NCBI GenBank assembly: GCA_009760855.2
Contig: WPIO01000008.1
Coordinates: 7,372,501 to 7,436,500 of the forward strand
DNA: 64,000 bases
Direction of reading: 5' to 3'
Source of the DNA: Cristatella mucedo
Lineage: Eukaryota; Bryozoa; Phylactolaemata; Cristatellidae
Positions 10,901 through 56,207 of the stretch are shown one piece after another. The first letter of the stretch is position 1, and the number at the start of each line of letters is the position of its first letter. A program made the translations under genes and the position numbers. The notes under the pieces are model-generated. The model worked only from the letters and a program-made list of their open reading frames with translations, had not been told where the DNA came from and ran no database searches.

Positions 10901-11814
10901 AGCTAGTCTGGGCTTGCTCCTTGTCAAATTGGCATCGGCCGTTGGCACTCGGCACTTTGGTGCTCGCACTTGGCATCGCAGGTTGCTGGCTCGAGCCTTG
11001 CAGCGCTCAATTATTTATTGCCTTCTGCAAGTGAGATTGAAGATGCATAGGTCACAAGCTGCCATTGAATCGGTCAACGTTTACTTTTGCTTTAAGCGCT
11101 CACTGATTTTTGGAAATGCTGCCTGCCGAGCTGTTTGGGTGGCCTGAAAAAAACTGCTGCTGCAGTGGCCTCCGTAATTCCAGCCCTGTCAGGTCTCTGT
11201 GCAATTCGTGAGGTCATTGCGAAAACGTTTGCCATCTCTGTCGTATGACCCCCTATTTTTTATTTGGCATTCTCTGGGTAGCCTCTACTAATCCTATTTA
11301 CTATATTGGCAATGGCCTGGCATGTACTCGAGCCGAAGGCTCGAGCAAGCTGCCTTTCCCCCAGGCTTTAGCGCCTTCTTCCGAGTGCTGCCTCGACTGC
11401 TGCCACTAAAGCAGCGGCAGAGTGGCTGGCGTGGCTGCCACTGCCGCCGCTTCAGTGGCCACCTCCGGCATTGGCACTTGTCTGTTCCACCACGTCGGTT
11501 CTGTCCTTCCAGTGCCCATGTCTAGAGCCTCGGTCACAGATGCATCGGGCTGCTCGGACGCACCCTTCTGCTCAAGCCGGGACGGCGTGTGCAGTGGCAG
11601 CTACGCGGCCTGGGCCCGAGTTAACTGCCCCTGCAAATGCAGCAGCAGTGGCGTGCTGTCTGCAACTTGGACAGCTACGTCGGCACCTGCATCGGCAACT
11701 CTGTCGGCAACTACGTCGGCACCTGCATCGGCAACTATGTCGGCACCTGCATCGGCAACTCTGTCGGCAACTACGTCGGCACTTACAATGCTGCTGGCAG
11801 TGACGTCGAGTATT
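4847..11814 (+). CDS. astacin-family zinc metalloprotease with ShK domains (partial, multi-exon)
   Basis: Predicted secreted or surface endopeptidase of the astacin (M12A) family. I join exons 4847-4924, 5102-5221, 7197-7234, 8441-8555, possibly 9049-9067, 9242-9526 and 11513-11814. The first exon has the zinc site HELGHVLGLDHE, matching HExxHxxGxxHE. The second has the Met-turn SIMHYGSK. The fourth closes the catalytic domain with the usual LYGC. Two ShK-like cysteine modules follow, an arrangement known in cnidarian and nematode astacins. The first four exons agree in phase. The signal peptide, propeptide and N-terminal half of the catalytic domain were not found and lie upstream in this window or to the left of it. 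The true 3' end is also not identified. The second intron (5222-7196) contains a LINE-E copy. The gene converges with the ARM-FN3 gene. The family call is firm. Membership of the later exons is inferred. Confidence 0.75.
5102..5221 (+). CDS. astacin exon: Met-turn
   Basis: The 120-nt, phase 0/0 exon has acceptor ATAGTTTTCAG and donor GTGAGTGC. It encodes IYKENVVFEMLPFFDAF and then NTFGIPYDPLSIMHYGSK. The SxMHY block with the PYD upstream is the astacin Met-turn, including the conserved tyrosine. It lies 177 nt after the zinc-helix exon. Confidence 0.85.
5750..6655 (+). mobile_element. LINE-E (CR1/L2-like) degraded copy
   Basis: Closest relative in the window is 23430-24412. Shared blocks are CCTTAAACGTCTGCAGCTGA, CTTCACTGGCTCCCTATCAA and a tail ending in ATT repeats at about 6640. 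Frames are broken. It sits in the astacin intron between 5221 and 7197. Confidence 0.7.
7197..7234 (+). CDS. astacin short exon (LFYQN...)
   Basis: The 38-nt candidate has acceptor CCTGTGTTTGCAG and donor GTGAGTAA. It encodes LFYQNLLSIRQL plus two bases. It enters in phase 0 and leaves in phase 2, exactly what is needed to join the Met-turn exon to the 8441 exon. The joined segment SK-LFYQN-...-K-NGQP fits the astacin region after the Met-turn (often F-S-R-N-G-x-P-T-I). The call rests on phase and position more than on strong similarity. Confidence 0.6.
7308..7433 (+). repeat. tRNA-derived SINE, SINE-B related
   Basis: The head TTTGGCCCAGGGGTAATGAT is followed by a B-box-like GGCTCGATCCC. 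The tail GTAAAGCACCTGGATAGAGA resembles the LINE-C 3' end. It is diverged from typical SINE-B. Confidence 0.55.
8285..8333. repeat. short tandem repeat, (ATCC)-rich 12-mer
   Basis: Four near-identical units of CATCCATCTCATC type lie in a row just 5' of the last catalytic astacin exon. Confidence 0.8.
8441..8555 (+). CDS. astacin exon: end of catalytic domain
   Basis: The 115-nt exon has acceptor CTTTCTCCAG and donor GTAAGTCTGG. It is entered in phase 2 and left in phase 0. It encodes NGQPTMKYNN, then NALMGWTNSPSSLSD, then IPAVRQLYGC. The pattern S-x-x-D-I-x-x-x-x-x-L-Y-x-C is the usual close of the astacin catalytic domain. The final Cys normally pairs with an N-terminal Cys that I did not find. 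Confidence 0.8.
9049..9067 (+). CDS. candidate 19-nt microexon of the astacin gene
   Basis: The acceptor is AGCTTGCATGCAG and the donor is GTATTTTC. It encodes DVVGSV plus one base, entering in phase 0 and leaving in phase 1, which would bridge the catalytic exon and the ShK exon. The evidence is splice-site and phase logic only. A different linker exon is quite possible. Confidence 0.25.
9242..9526 (+). CDS. ShK-domain exon of the astacin gene
   Basis: The acceptor is CTTGCCGTTTCTAG and the donor is GTAAGTGC, phase 1 in and phase 1 out. A Ser/Arg/Ala-rich linker is followed by a seven-cysteine stretch: CTFPECKDYDQNC, then IGSNICTITPDW, then STCLVTCGLC. The last six cysteines follow ShKT spacing, with an aspartate near the second Cys and the closing C-x3-C-x2-C. 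An alternative acceptor at 9334/9335 keeps the same frame and trims the linker. In other animals such modules sit C-terminal to the astacin domain. Confidence 0.65.
9810..10408 (+). mobile_element. LINE-D copy split by a SINE-B insertion
   Basis: The left part has CTAGCTGAACTGCTGCACCA and GACATCTACTCTCCTGCTGC. The right part resumes with ACTCACTACCTCAACTGCCC and ends at the LINE-D 3' end (CTGCATTACATTA). In undisturbed LINE-D these two parts join within about 15 bp. The SINE-B at 10073-10208 splits them. Confidence 0.8.
10073..10208 (+). repeat. SINE-B copy nested in LINE-D
   Basis: Full-length copy: AGCTGGTTTGGTCCAGCGGT (A-box region), GGGCTCGAGCCC (B-box region), AACGCCTGAATAGAGATCAA (LINE-like tail) and GGTGCTATACAAATTATT (end). 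It is younger than the LINE-D it interrupts. Confidence 0.85.
11513..11814 (+). CDS. second ShK-like exon plus Ser/Thr/Ala-rich linker
   Basis: The acceptor is CTGTCCTTCCAG. It enters in phase 1 and so continues the 9526 exon in frame. The module GCSDAPFCSSRDGVC, then YAAWARVNCPCKCSS, has six cysteines in ShK-like order (C, C, C, C-x-C-x-C) with an internal Trp. It is followed by about 40 residues of TSAPASATLSATTSA type, which is minisatellite-coded. A donor GTATGA at 11815 is weak. Without it the frame stops at 11820, so this could also be the last exon. The linker may be O-glycosylated, by analogy with other Ser/Thr-rich linkers. Confidence 0.5.
11685..11790. repeat. minisatellite inside the ShK exon
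   Basis: Units of TCGGCACCTGCATCGGCAAC type repeat with alternations (12- and 24-bp steps). They encode alternating SAPASAT and SATT blocks in the frame used by the ShK exon. A second frame is also open and encodes GTCIGNYV-type repeats. Confidence 0.8.
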
Positions 11815-14500
11815 GTATGAGGTGCCTCGCAATGCCAAGGCAAATGCTAGCACTGGCTGTGCTGAACTGAGACTCTAAAGGTCGACAGCGGTTCATGGTC
11901 TAGCTGTGTTGCATGGTGGCCATCTTCTGGCGCGGCTGCCTGTGCCGGTCCTCTCTTTACTCGCCCTTGCCCCACATCCGGCATTGCTGGGATGGCATCT
12001 TCTCGAGCATTCGTCCAAGCTTCATGCTAGCCACCTGCTAGTTGCTTGCTGCTGTCTGCGATATTCGTTGCGAACTGGTGTTCGATGTCTTTGCCTAAGG
12101 CGATGCTTGCTGGCATCCTCTCTGCCACCAACTGGAAAGATTGTGCTGTCTGCTTCGCTGGTCGCTTTTAATTCTGCTCATGTATGGCTATGCTTTGTGA
12201 TACGATTTGCTAATATGCCAAAAAAGGCCGAGCCATTTGTCATAAGTTCACCAGTGGCAGGGGGAAAGACTGGCTGCTTAAATTCCCAGCATATGGTTAT
12301 TAGCACACGAGGACCTAAATGTACCACCGACTTGTGAGCAAATGCTTGATTGACCTGTGGCATATCCTACAACTAGTGTCAACCCATCGACTCGCGTGGT
12401 TATGTCAGGGAATAGCGTATATGTGTTAAACGTGATTGTGTGTGCTGAATAACGAACTGTTACCGAAAAAGACCTGTTTATATGCAACTTCATTCAAGCA
12501 TCCAGAAGCTTTTTGGAGCTGCCTCTCGTGCAGCCAAGCCAAGCCGCACTGAGCGCATTATGGCATGTTTGAACTCAAAAAGAAGCTACAGTGGTCTTCC
12601 AGTGTAGCTGCGTAGGTGCAAAAGTGCATGGATTCATGCACAACGAAACGCTTTTTAACAGAAACGTTTTCAGCATCGGGAGCTGGTCTGCGTTCAAGCG
12701 ACACCATTGTGGCTGGACGACAGCTGAGCAGCAGCACGCCTCTGCAGCCACTGGATGGAAACCTGCCTGGCTGCAACAGATTTAAGGCCGGTAAGGCCAC
12801 TGAGGCAAGAGATCAAGCTGGACGGAGAGAATCACGAGCGAGGCCAACAGAGCAAACAAAAACAGCCTTCTCTTAGATCGAAGCTAAAAGCTTAACAACA
12901 ACATAAAAAAAGCCTGCCTCTGGAGAGGCTAATCGTGGACGACGAGCAGGCGTCGACAACGTCGTCGTGCATCCAGGCCACAGTGACACGCGCACTGGCA
13001 CGGACGCTCGCTCGATTAAACACGGGTCTTGAACCGGAGCTCAGCTAGCAGCAGCTGCTAGCTGAGCTCCGGTCACCGCTCCCGCTGCCGCTGGTGCTGG
13101 CACAGCGGCAGCGGTGGACGATGATGGCGGCGATGATGCTGATCATCGGGCGCTAAAGCTTCAGCGCCGAGGCTTCGCTCCATCGTCGGCCCAAGCAGCG
13201 TCTCCGCGCACGGCCACCGCGCACGGCCGACCATGCACGCGTCTCGGCTCAGGTGCACCAGGCGAGTCGTTTGAGCAGATTTGAGCTGCCCTGCACGGCT
13301 TCTACAGTTTGTTGCTGCCCTTGCAGCTCAGCTGAGCGCCTTCCAGGCACGTGCCTTCAAGGTAAACAATTCGGCAATGGGTAATGTAACCGTTACGTCT
13401 CCCAAGAAGGCAAGCACCGGCAATCGCTGTGCTCGACTAAGCTCAGCAGCAGCACCAGCTGGCGCGAGTAGGTAGGTGCACACTGAGCACCGATATATCG
13501 GATAGAGCTGCAGCTCGGCTGCATATCAAGCGCTGGACAGCAGCGGGGCGCCGCAGCAAAGGGGCCTTGGCTAGTGCCAAAGAATCTGTCAGAAACATTT
13601 CACAACAGAAACAAACACAAGAGATTTCCTTTACCATGCGGCAAGCTTACTGTTGCGCTCCCACCCCCCCCCGAAGGTGTGACACAGTAAGAAAGCGAGT
13701 GGAGCAAGCGCTTTGCGGTGAGTGCCATGCCGGCGGCCGTGCCGGTGTAAGTGCGCTGCCAGCTGTAGGTGTGCAGTTTGCAGCACGTTCCGAATGCAGG
13801 GGGAGGGCAGTAGGGTAGGTAAAGAGCACTGCTTCCCAGCTAGAGTTGCTAGGAGGCACTGGCAGTGGACTCATTGTGGGGCCGAACAGGTTAGCTTGGT
13901 GGAAAGCTTATACAAGAGGCAATCCCATGCCCATAAACACAGTCCACAGTAGCTTGCTTTTTAGGAGTATGTTTTGTTCATGAATGTAGTTCAGAAACAA
14001 GCGGTGCACCAAGCGCCCCCTGCACATGCCTTCAATTAAGAATAGCAAACCAGCCACGAAAATATTACCTATGCCTGATCAGCTACTGAATGGATACGAT
14101 GAAATGCATGAACCTATCGCTATCACTACAATAAATCAGATTTATGTCTTTGTCACACCCCAACACACACTGGCGGTTCCAAGCAGGTAATCCTAACATC
14201 AGACATATTCACAAAACGCCCAGGTCAGGTCCCGTCCCGTCGAAGACAATCCAGTCACCTGGATACATTATAGTGAGCCCGGTGATGAGCTCTCAGCGTA
14301 TGACACCGATGTACAAATGATTGCCCAAGAGGTAACATGCTTCTTTCTGTCAAGTCCTGACACGACTATTTGGGTATGTACACACTCACACACACACTCA
14401 AGCACCCCGCAGCTCCAAAATCAAGAGGCCACCGAAACGGATCCCACCTTAAAAAAAGAGAGGCACAGCTCCCGCTCGGTCCACTATATTGCATTAACCC
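11815..14500. other. convergent intergenic region, no further gene resolved
   Basis: The region lies between the last + strand astacin exon found and the - strand stop of the ARM-FN3 gene. It contains a + strand AATAAA at 14130 (possible polyadenylation signal for the astacin gene) and a 41-bp palindrome at 13033. Several open frames show no domain or splice support. No clear AATAAA is seen on the - strand just after 14501. Confidence 0.45.
13033..13073. repeat. 41-bp perfect palindrome (20-bp arms, 1-bp centre)
   Basis: The left arm ACCGGAGCTCAGCTAGCAGC and right arm GCTGCTAGCTGAGCTCCGGT are exact reverse complements around a single A. It would form a strong hairpin or cruciform. Confidence 0.95.
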
Positions 14501-50423
<35,923 letters not shown>

Positions 50424-50850
50424 TTTCGCGCGCTACTCAAGGCTCGAGGCGCGAATCGACCGCTCGGTTGCATCCAGAGTGCGACGTGCTAGGACAGTCC
50501 GCCGCGGGCGGCGCTCGAAGAGGACGCGCGCGCGTCCGCCGGGCAGACTACCATATTGTTTGCTATCCCCTCGCAACCCCGAGTGCATTGTGGGCGGGCC
50601 GCTGGTCCGGGCTATCTCCCATGGGCGCCTTTGCGTCCAATAACGTGCGCCCGCGATATGTCTGGCCTCTGCCTGTTTAAAATTTAAATTATATTTTATC
50701 TTCTCTGCTTTCTTGCCGCTGAATTAATTCGAAATGGTGCGTCACCGTTCGGACTGAATAAGAGAACCGACGACCTGTTGAAGGTGAGTGGCAAAGGTTA
50801 GGCCGCCGTCCGCCTAGCGTGCGCCTCGCCCGCGGGTGTGAGCGCGTTCG
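50424..50850 (-). promoter_or_regulatory. probable CpG-rich promoter/5' UTR region of the ARM-FN3 gene
   Basis: The region immediately upstream of the start codon is rich in CG (GCGCGCGCGT, GCCGCGGGCG type runs), unlike the rest of the window. An AT-rich patch at 50679-50700 reads GATAAAATATAATTTAAATT on the - strand and may act as a TATA-like element. It is followed by an acceptor-like TTTAAACAG. No start site can be fixed from sequence. Confidence 0.4.
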
Positions 50851-50857
50851 TCTTATT

Positions 50858-51430
50858 TCACGCGGCACTCTGCCGAAGGTGATCGTCAAGACCGCAAGCC
50901 CCGTCAGAATATCTGGAGTGCAGCCTGGCTGGTGTGTTTCCGAAAACGGCTAGATCTGGGGTTAAAGCAGAAGCCAATGCCGGGTTCGCGTCTTCGTTTG
51001 AGTCAAACTTGGCGCCTAGCCAGCGGATAAAGGCGGTGCAGCCGAAACAGCCTCGCTGGTCAGTGGTGGCTTCGAGGGCCTGGTCAGCAGCGCCTCGGAG
51101 TGGCCAGCGAGACCGGCTGACGACGGAAGCTAACGGCGAATTCTGCCGGCATTCAGCACTCTTCGCAGTTTGCTTCATGAAATGGTCTGTGAATGCGACA
51201 ATGCTATGAGGAGACGGCACTCCCGCGCAGCATCGTAGCCAGGAGAATCTGAGGAGGGAATCGACCTCGACCGCGTCTGGACCAGCCAGCCATAGTGGAG
51301 GCTGAAGGGGCTTGCAACTTGACGAGTCCTTTTCTGGATCGATCAAAGGGGGCTGCTAGTCCGCATTTCCCTTAGCTTACCTTCTGATCCCATGCGAAGC
51401 GGCCTCTGATTTTTCGAAGAATAAAGTAGT
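50858..51430 (-). other. open 162-codon frame upstream of the ARM-FN3 gene, function unknown
   Basis: A long reverse frame (50858-51346) has an acceptor-like CCCTCCTCAG inside (51260 region). No domain is recognised. It could be a 5' UTR exon region, a 3' exon of another gene, or chance in GC-rich DNA. Confidence 0.25.
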
Positions 51431-51884
51431 GCGGTGCATCTCCGCCTGTAACTTCGCAAAGCCACCAGGACTTGTTCGATGCAGTGCTGAGGCGAAGCCA
51501 TTCACCAGTCAATGGTCGAGAAAGTCGTGAGCATAATAATAAGGCAACTGACCACAAAACACGGCCCTTATCGTACACGGACAGACTATAATCAAGATAC
51601 AAGTTCAATATATACTAGTAATAAATTGTACCTATTGGCTAAGTGAGCCATCATGCACCAGAAATCTGTTGCCACTGGCTTCATTGGACGAATGTGCTCT
51701 GATCACCCACAGGTGATGTGGCTGAGGAACGGTTAAATTGGTATAGGGACACGTGATGTCTGGTCAATCTGTAGCGATCTGCGACTCCAAAAATATGCCA
51801 GCTCTACTGAGCCACCATGCTACACTGCAGACCAGGGTGAGATCGAATGGTGCAGTATAGGCACACTGGCTGTAAAGGGGATTC

Positions 51885-52790
51885 AGCTAACGACTAAGCC
51901 AATGACCAAGTGGCTGTTACACAAGAGTTTCCTACAGTGCACTCAAAACCTAAGCGACTTTTAGTTCACATATGGTAGGCAGCAGACATAATTGTATGCA
52001 GCGAAGTGAAAGTGAGAAGCATAGCTGAGTCAGGAGAGCAGTCGGGAAAGTTAGTAGCATTGAATTATCAGCTCAGGATGACAGGAAAGGATGTGCCACT
52101 GCCGGCAGCAGGAGAGTACCTGCCGTTGCATCAGAATTGTGAGATTGAGTTCCTCACTCTAGGATGAGCAGAATAAAAGCTTATGTCGCCAAAAGTCTTT
52201 AGGCATAGGAATGGAACAGCTAATTTATTATCCATATAAGACCTGAGGACGTGAGGAGTTGAAAGATGCAGCAGTGCAGCGAGGTATGAAGGAGCCAAGC
52301 CATTGCCGGCCTTGTGGGTCAGAGTAAAAATATGGCCCGTATCCGTTGATCTACCGGAAGCCATCGCAGCTCCTTCAGTACAGGAGACACATGGCTAAAC
52401 CTCTGGGATTGTTGACTTGCACTGCAGTCATATTCATGACCAGCAGCACAGGCTGTGTGGCTTTTTTCAGTAGCCCTTCGAAAACGGAATTCCTGTAGTT
52501 CAGCCTAGACAGAACTATGGAGCTAAAAGGATTTGTAGCGAGCCACCGTGGTAGACAGTCAATAATCTTAGGCGGGGATTGAACGTAATGACCAGCTGTG
52601 GACAGTATTCTTAATTAAGCTTTCACATTGTAAGCAGTTATCAAAGAGCATACCTAAACTCACCGTAAAAGGTGATGGTCGCACAGCAGCATACTCAATT
52701 AGAAGAACAAAGTCACCTAAGTCAGCTGCAAGCTTGGGTTCCTAGTTCGGTATAGGACGTTCTGCCGCGCTTGTCAATTTAACTGGAACA
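51885..52790 (-). mobile_element. LINE-D long degraded copy
   Basis: GAAAGTGAGAAGCATAGCTG, ACAGCTAATTTATTATCCAT and AAGCCATTGCCGGCCTTGTG match LINE-D. It continues about 400 bp further 5' in the element than other copies (CTGTAGTTCAGCCTAGACAG). Confidence 0.7.
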
Positions 52791-52807
52791 TTGCCTTAGT
52801 TGTAATG

Positions 52808-52970
52808 ATAATAATAATAATACATTTGATAAAGCGCCTTCAGAGAGCTCAATCTCTTTCTAGGCACTTTACATCTGCTGCAAAGGAAGCACGATCGAAT
52901 GGTTAGTGGTAGCATGCTCAATAAACAACAAGAACATCATGGCTAGGGGTAACATCGCCTTAGTTGTAGG
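52808..52970 (-). mobile_element. LINE-C 3' end
   Basis: TAATAATAATAATACATTTG, then TCTCTTTCTAGGCACTTTAC. Tail and hairpin only. Confidence 0.75.
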
Positions 52971-53469
52971 CGTCTGACTATAAAAAGTGGCTGTTGTGTT
53001 AATGGCTTTAGCTTACTAAGTTGTAAAAGGAGAAGCAGGTCGAAGTCCGATGGAATGGCAAAGGTGCCAACGAGAAAAAAAGCACGAATAAGCAATCAAG
53101 AGCTCCCTCAAACCTCAACAGCAAAAGAAAGAGTAAAGGTAATCTGACCAAATCTCGCCTCATTTACATAGCGGCGGAAGAACCTCAGTGGCTATCAGCG
53201 CGCTTGCTGTGAGCAACAGATGAGTTTTCCTGCTGCAGGACACACAGAACACACGGCCAGGGTCGGGAAGAGCGAACCCACTACCCAAGGGCTACGACCC
53301 GGGGGCAACTCCAGATCGTTAAACAATTGCTATTTTACAGCTATCACAGAGGAGCTACGTGCTTACCACACCAGCAATAACTTCCAACTGATTATTCATC
53401 ACTCGGTGTCTCTTTTTAACAACGTCTAAAGCACATATTATGACACATCCATTGCTAATTATTATAATT

Positions 53470-54520
53470 CAAGAACCGTTAATAGTCTCAAGTGCCAGCA
53501 TACGTCCTATTGAGTCTGCTCGAAATAGAGGCGTCCTGTTCCAAAGTGATTTTTTATTAGACGACCTCATTACCTCCACAGTCAAGTCTGCCTACTTTCA
53601 GCTACATAATGGCCCCGTGATTAAAGGTGCTCGCCCCGACAGAAGGCTATCCGAGGTTGTGGGCTTGAGCCCTGAGGCATATGTGAGGAGCCTAAATAGA
53701 GATTCAGCTCACTTAGGGCACTATACAAATGAATAATATATATATTATGCATACCATTGCTAAAAATCTGGGCTTACTTAGGTAGGGATACTACATCTAA
53801 ATTGGTCCATGCTATTATTACATCCCGTTTCGTCTTCTCTAACTCACTGTTCGCTGGTCTACCGGCCTGTGCAATCAGCTGGTGCAAAACTCTGCAGCTA
53901 GGCTGGTCTGTCATGAGCGTGGCAGTTGCCACATCACACCACTTCTTACTGACCTGCACTGGCTCCCTATAAAACGACGCATTGACTTCAAGGTTTTGTC
54001 ACTCACTTTTAGATCCCTTCATTCTTTAGATCCCTTCATTCATTCTTTGGCTCCAGCCTAACAATCGGATCTACTCACCCCACCGTTGTATCACTCGCTT
54101 TTCGGAATCCGATCGCTTACCTATACCTCGTTCGAGCCTCAAATCCTTTGGAGGCCGTGCCTTTAGTTCGTATGCTCCCAAAGTCCAGAACTCACTCCCG
54201 ACTTGCAGCATTACATCCCTTGACTTGACCGCATTTAAAAAGAAATTAAAAACGCACCAATTTAGGACAGCATTTAGTGGGTCCTTGCGGTTCATCTTTT
54301 ATTTTCTTATGCGTGCTGACATTGTTGCATGCTGCCACTAACCAAACTTGCATGCTGACCCTGTGCATGTCACCCCTAACCATGTTATTCATGTTGTTTG
54401 TTAATCAAGCATGATATTACTCACCATTCAATTGCATTTACCTTTACAGCAAATGTAAAGTGCGCAGAAAGAGATTGAGTTCTCTGAGGGCGCTTTATCA
54501 AGTGTATTATGATAATAATA
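53470..54520 (+). mobile_element. LINE-C copy interrupted by SINE-B
   Basis: Left part: LLDDLITSTVKSAYFQLHN. Right part: LHWLPIKRRIDFK-like and KAQNSLPTC-like blocks with breaks. The 3' hairpin and tail are at 54440-54520. SINE-B at 53610-53740 sits exactly within the ...LHNIAKI... codons. Confidence 0.8.
53610..53740 (+). repeat. SINE-B copy nested in LINE-C
   Basis: GATTAAAGGTGCTCGCCCCG, GGGCTTGAGCCC and GGGCACTATACAAATGAATA. The flanking LINE sequence reads CAGCTACATAAT on the left and GCATACCATTGCTAAAAATC on the right. Confidence 0.85.
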
Positions 54521-54529
54521 ATAATTATT

Positions 54530-54702
54530 ATATTTGCATGCTGACCCTGTGCATGTCACCCCTAACCATGTTTTGCTTGTTGGCATTGAGCCTGCTTCCA
54601 CTAACCATTCGATCGCGCTTCCTATGCAGCAAACGTAAAGTGCCTAGAAAGAGTTCCCTGAGGGCGCAATAGCAAATATATTATTATTATTATCATTATT
54701 AT
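54530..54702 (+). mobile_element. second LINE-C 3' fragment
   Basis: GCATGCTGACCCTGTGCATG, the shortened hairpin and ATTATTATTATC. Confidence 0.7.
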
Positions 54703-54917
54703 TAGTGCCTTCAGAGTACGGGCCGATTTAGCGCCGGCGTATCGATCGTCTCACACCCCGGATCCGGTGGCTGGCCGTCACCGCACGCCTGACGCCTCGC
54801 CGCAACGCCGCACCGATGCAGCCGACCGAGTACAAGGGGTGTTTAGGCGGCTCGTTTTTGACTTCGAGCGGTGTGGCCAAGTCATTCGATAGCGGCAGTG
54901 CCGCGCCCGAGTATCAC

Positions 54918-55138
54918 CTGCCTAGCGCTCGTCCGAGACAATTGGCCGGCCCACCCAGTTGGGCCGCCCAATTGTGCCAATCTTGATCGGCGCGGCAATT
55001 GACGGAGCTCAATTTACGAGCGGCCGGCACCCGGTAAATTAGGCAGCGCTTAGCTATTGGCGCCGCGTGAAACGTCGCGACGCAGTCAGCCGGCGGCGGC
55101 GGCGGTGGGCGCACCAACGGCTCGGTCGCGGCTAGCAC
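54918..55138 (-). CDS. possible death-domain-like exon (speculative)
   Basis: The reverse frame reads KRCLIYRVPAARKLSSV and ADQDWHNWAAQLGGPA, then donor GTGATA after phase 2. The D-W-x-x-x-A-x-x-L-G core and the upstream Y-x-V-P recall IRAK/Pelle-type death domains. The frame stays open upstream to about 55393 but has no ATG. Only one exon is visible, in a very GC-rich island where chance frames are common. Confidence 0.25.
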
Positions 55139-55419
55139 GCGGCGGTGGCTGAGTGCCGATGCCGCCGCAGCATACGCTCCGTCCGTCGGGTAGGGACGCG
55201 CTGGGCAAGCCTGGCCCGGGGGGGGGGATCGGTCGTGCCTCCCTGAGGAACGCGCAGGCCGTGCGGCTCGCTGCCTCGGTCGTCGCCGCCGCGGGCTCGC
55301 TCCGCTCGCCGTCCGGCCGCCGCCACGCCTTCCGCTCCGGCCCTCGCCCGCCGCTCGATGTATCGAAGCACGACCCGGCGGGCGCGCCGATGCTTAACCG
55401 GCTACGACGCATCAGCACG

Positions 55420-56150
55420 CACGAGCATACGAAAGATGAATCGCACGGACCCAATAAATGCTGCTGTGAGTAGATGCGTTTCTAGCTTGTTTTTTAAATG
55501 TCGCCACGTCAGATGTCGTGATGCCGGTCGGAAGTGAGTTCCAACTTGGAGTTTTGCTTTGGGTGAATAACAACTAAAGGCACGGTCTCCAACGGATTTG
55601 ACGTACGCATGAGGTGCAGCTAAAGAATTAGATTCCTTTGCAGCGCATGTAAAGCGCCTAGAAAGAGATTGAGTTCTCTGAGGGCGCTTGATCAAGTCTA
55701 TTATTATTCTCAATATTATAATTAGATTGAGAAAAGCGGACGGTACGATGCATAGCCTGGTAAAGGAATATATCTGATTGGTAGGCTGGAGTTAAACAGT
55801 GAATAAACCTAAAAGTGAGTGACATTACCTTCAAGTCGATGCGTTGCTCGTCTGGGAGCCAGTGCAGGTCGGCGAGAAGTAGTGTAATGTGGCAACTGCG
55901 ACGCTCGCGACAGACAAGCCTAGCTGCAGAGTTTTGCACCAGCTGTAAGCGCCTGATCGCACAGGTCCCAGCATGCAGTGAGCTACAGAAGACGAGACGG
56001 GACGTCACAAATGCATGGACCAATTTGAGTCTAGTGCTGCGTGTCTCAGCAAGCCCGAGTTTTAGCAAGGTTAGTAGCTGCAGTGAAGGCAGACTTAACT
56101 TCGGAGCTGATGCGATTGTCTAATCAAAGGTCACCTTTGGAACAGGGCAT
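55420..56150 (-). mobile_element. LINE-C copy with a foreign LINE tail inside
   Basis: The reverse strand encodes HAFVTSRLVFCSSLHA, SCHITLLLADLHWLP and YVKSVGDRAFSCYSPK. A forward LINE-C 3' hairpin and ATT tail (about 55633-55712) interrupt it. Confidence 0.75.
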
Positions 56151-56207
56151 ATGGACCGCTTGTGCCCACAGCTGACGTAAGAAGAGAAATTCTTCAGCCA
56201 CGAATCT

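Noticed and set aside
51380-51520. Reverse frame with NKSWWLCEVTGGDAPHYF and a strong donor GTAAGC, looking like an exon upstream of the ARM-FN3 gene
   Set aside because: The stretch TGCATCTCCGCCTGTAACTT matches the LINE-D 3' end (TGTATCTCCGTCTGTAGCTC) in reverse, so it is most likely a decayed LINE-D tail.
55086-55473. Overlapping Arg/Pro/Ala-rich frames on both strands at 55.1-55.5 kb
   Set aside because: Very high GC removes stop codons in all frames. There are no domains, and amino acid content follows base composition.
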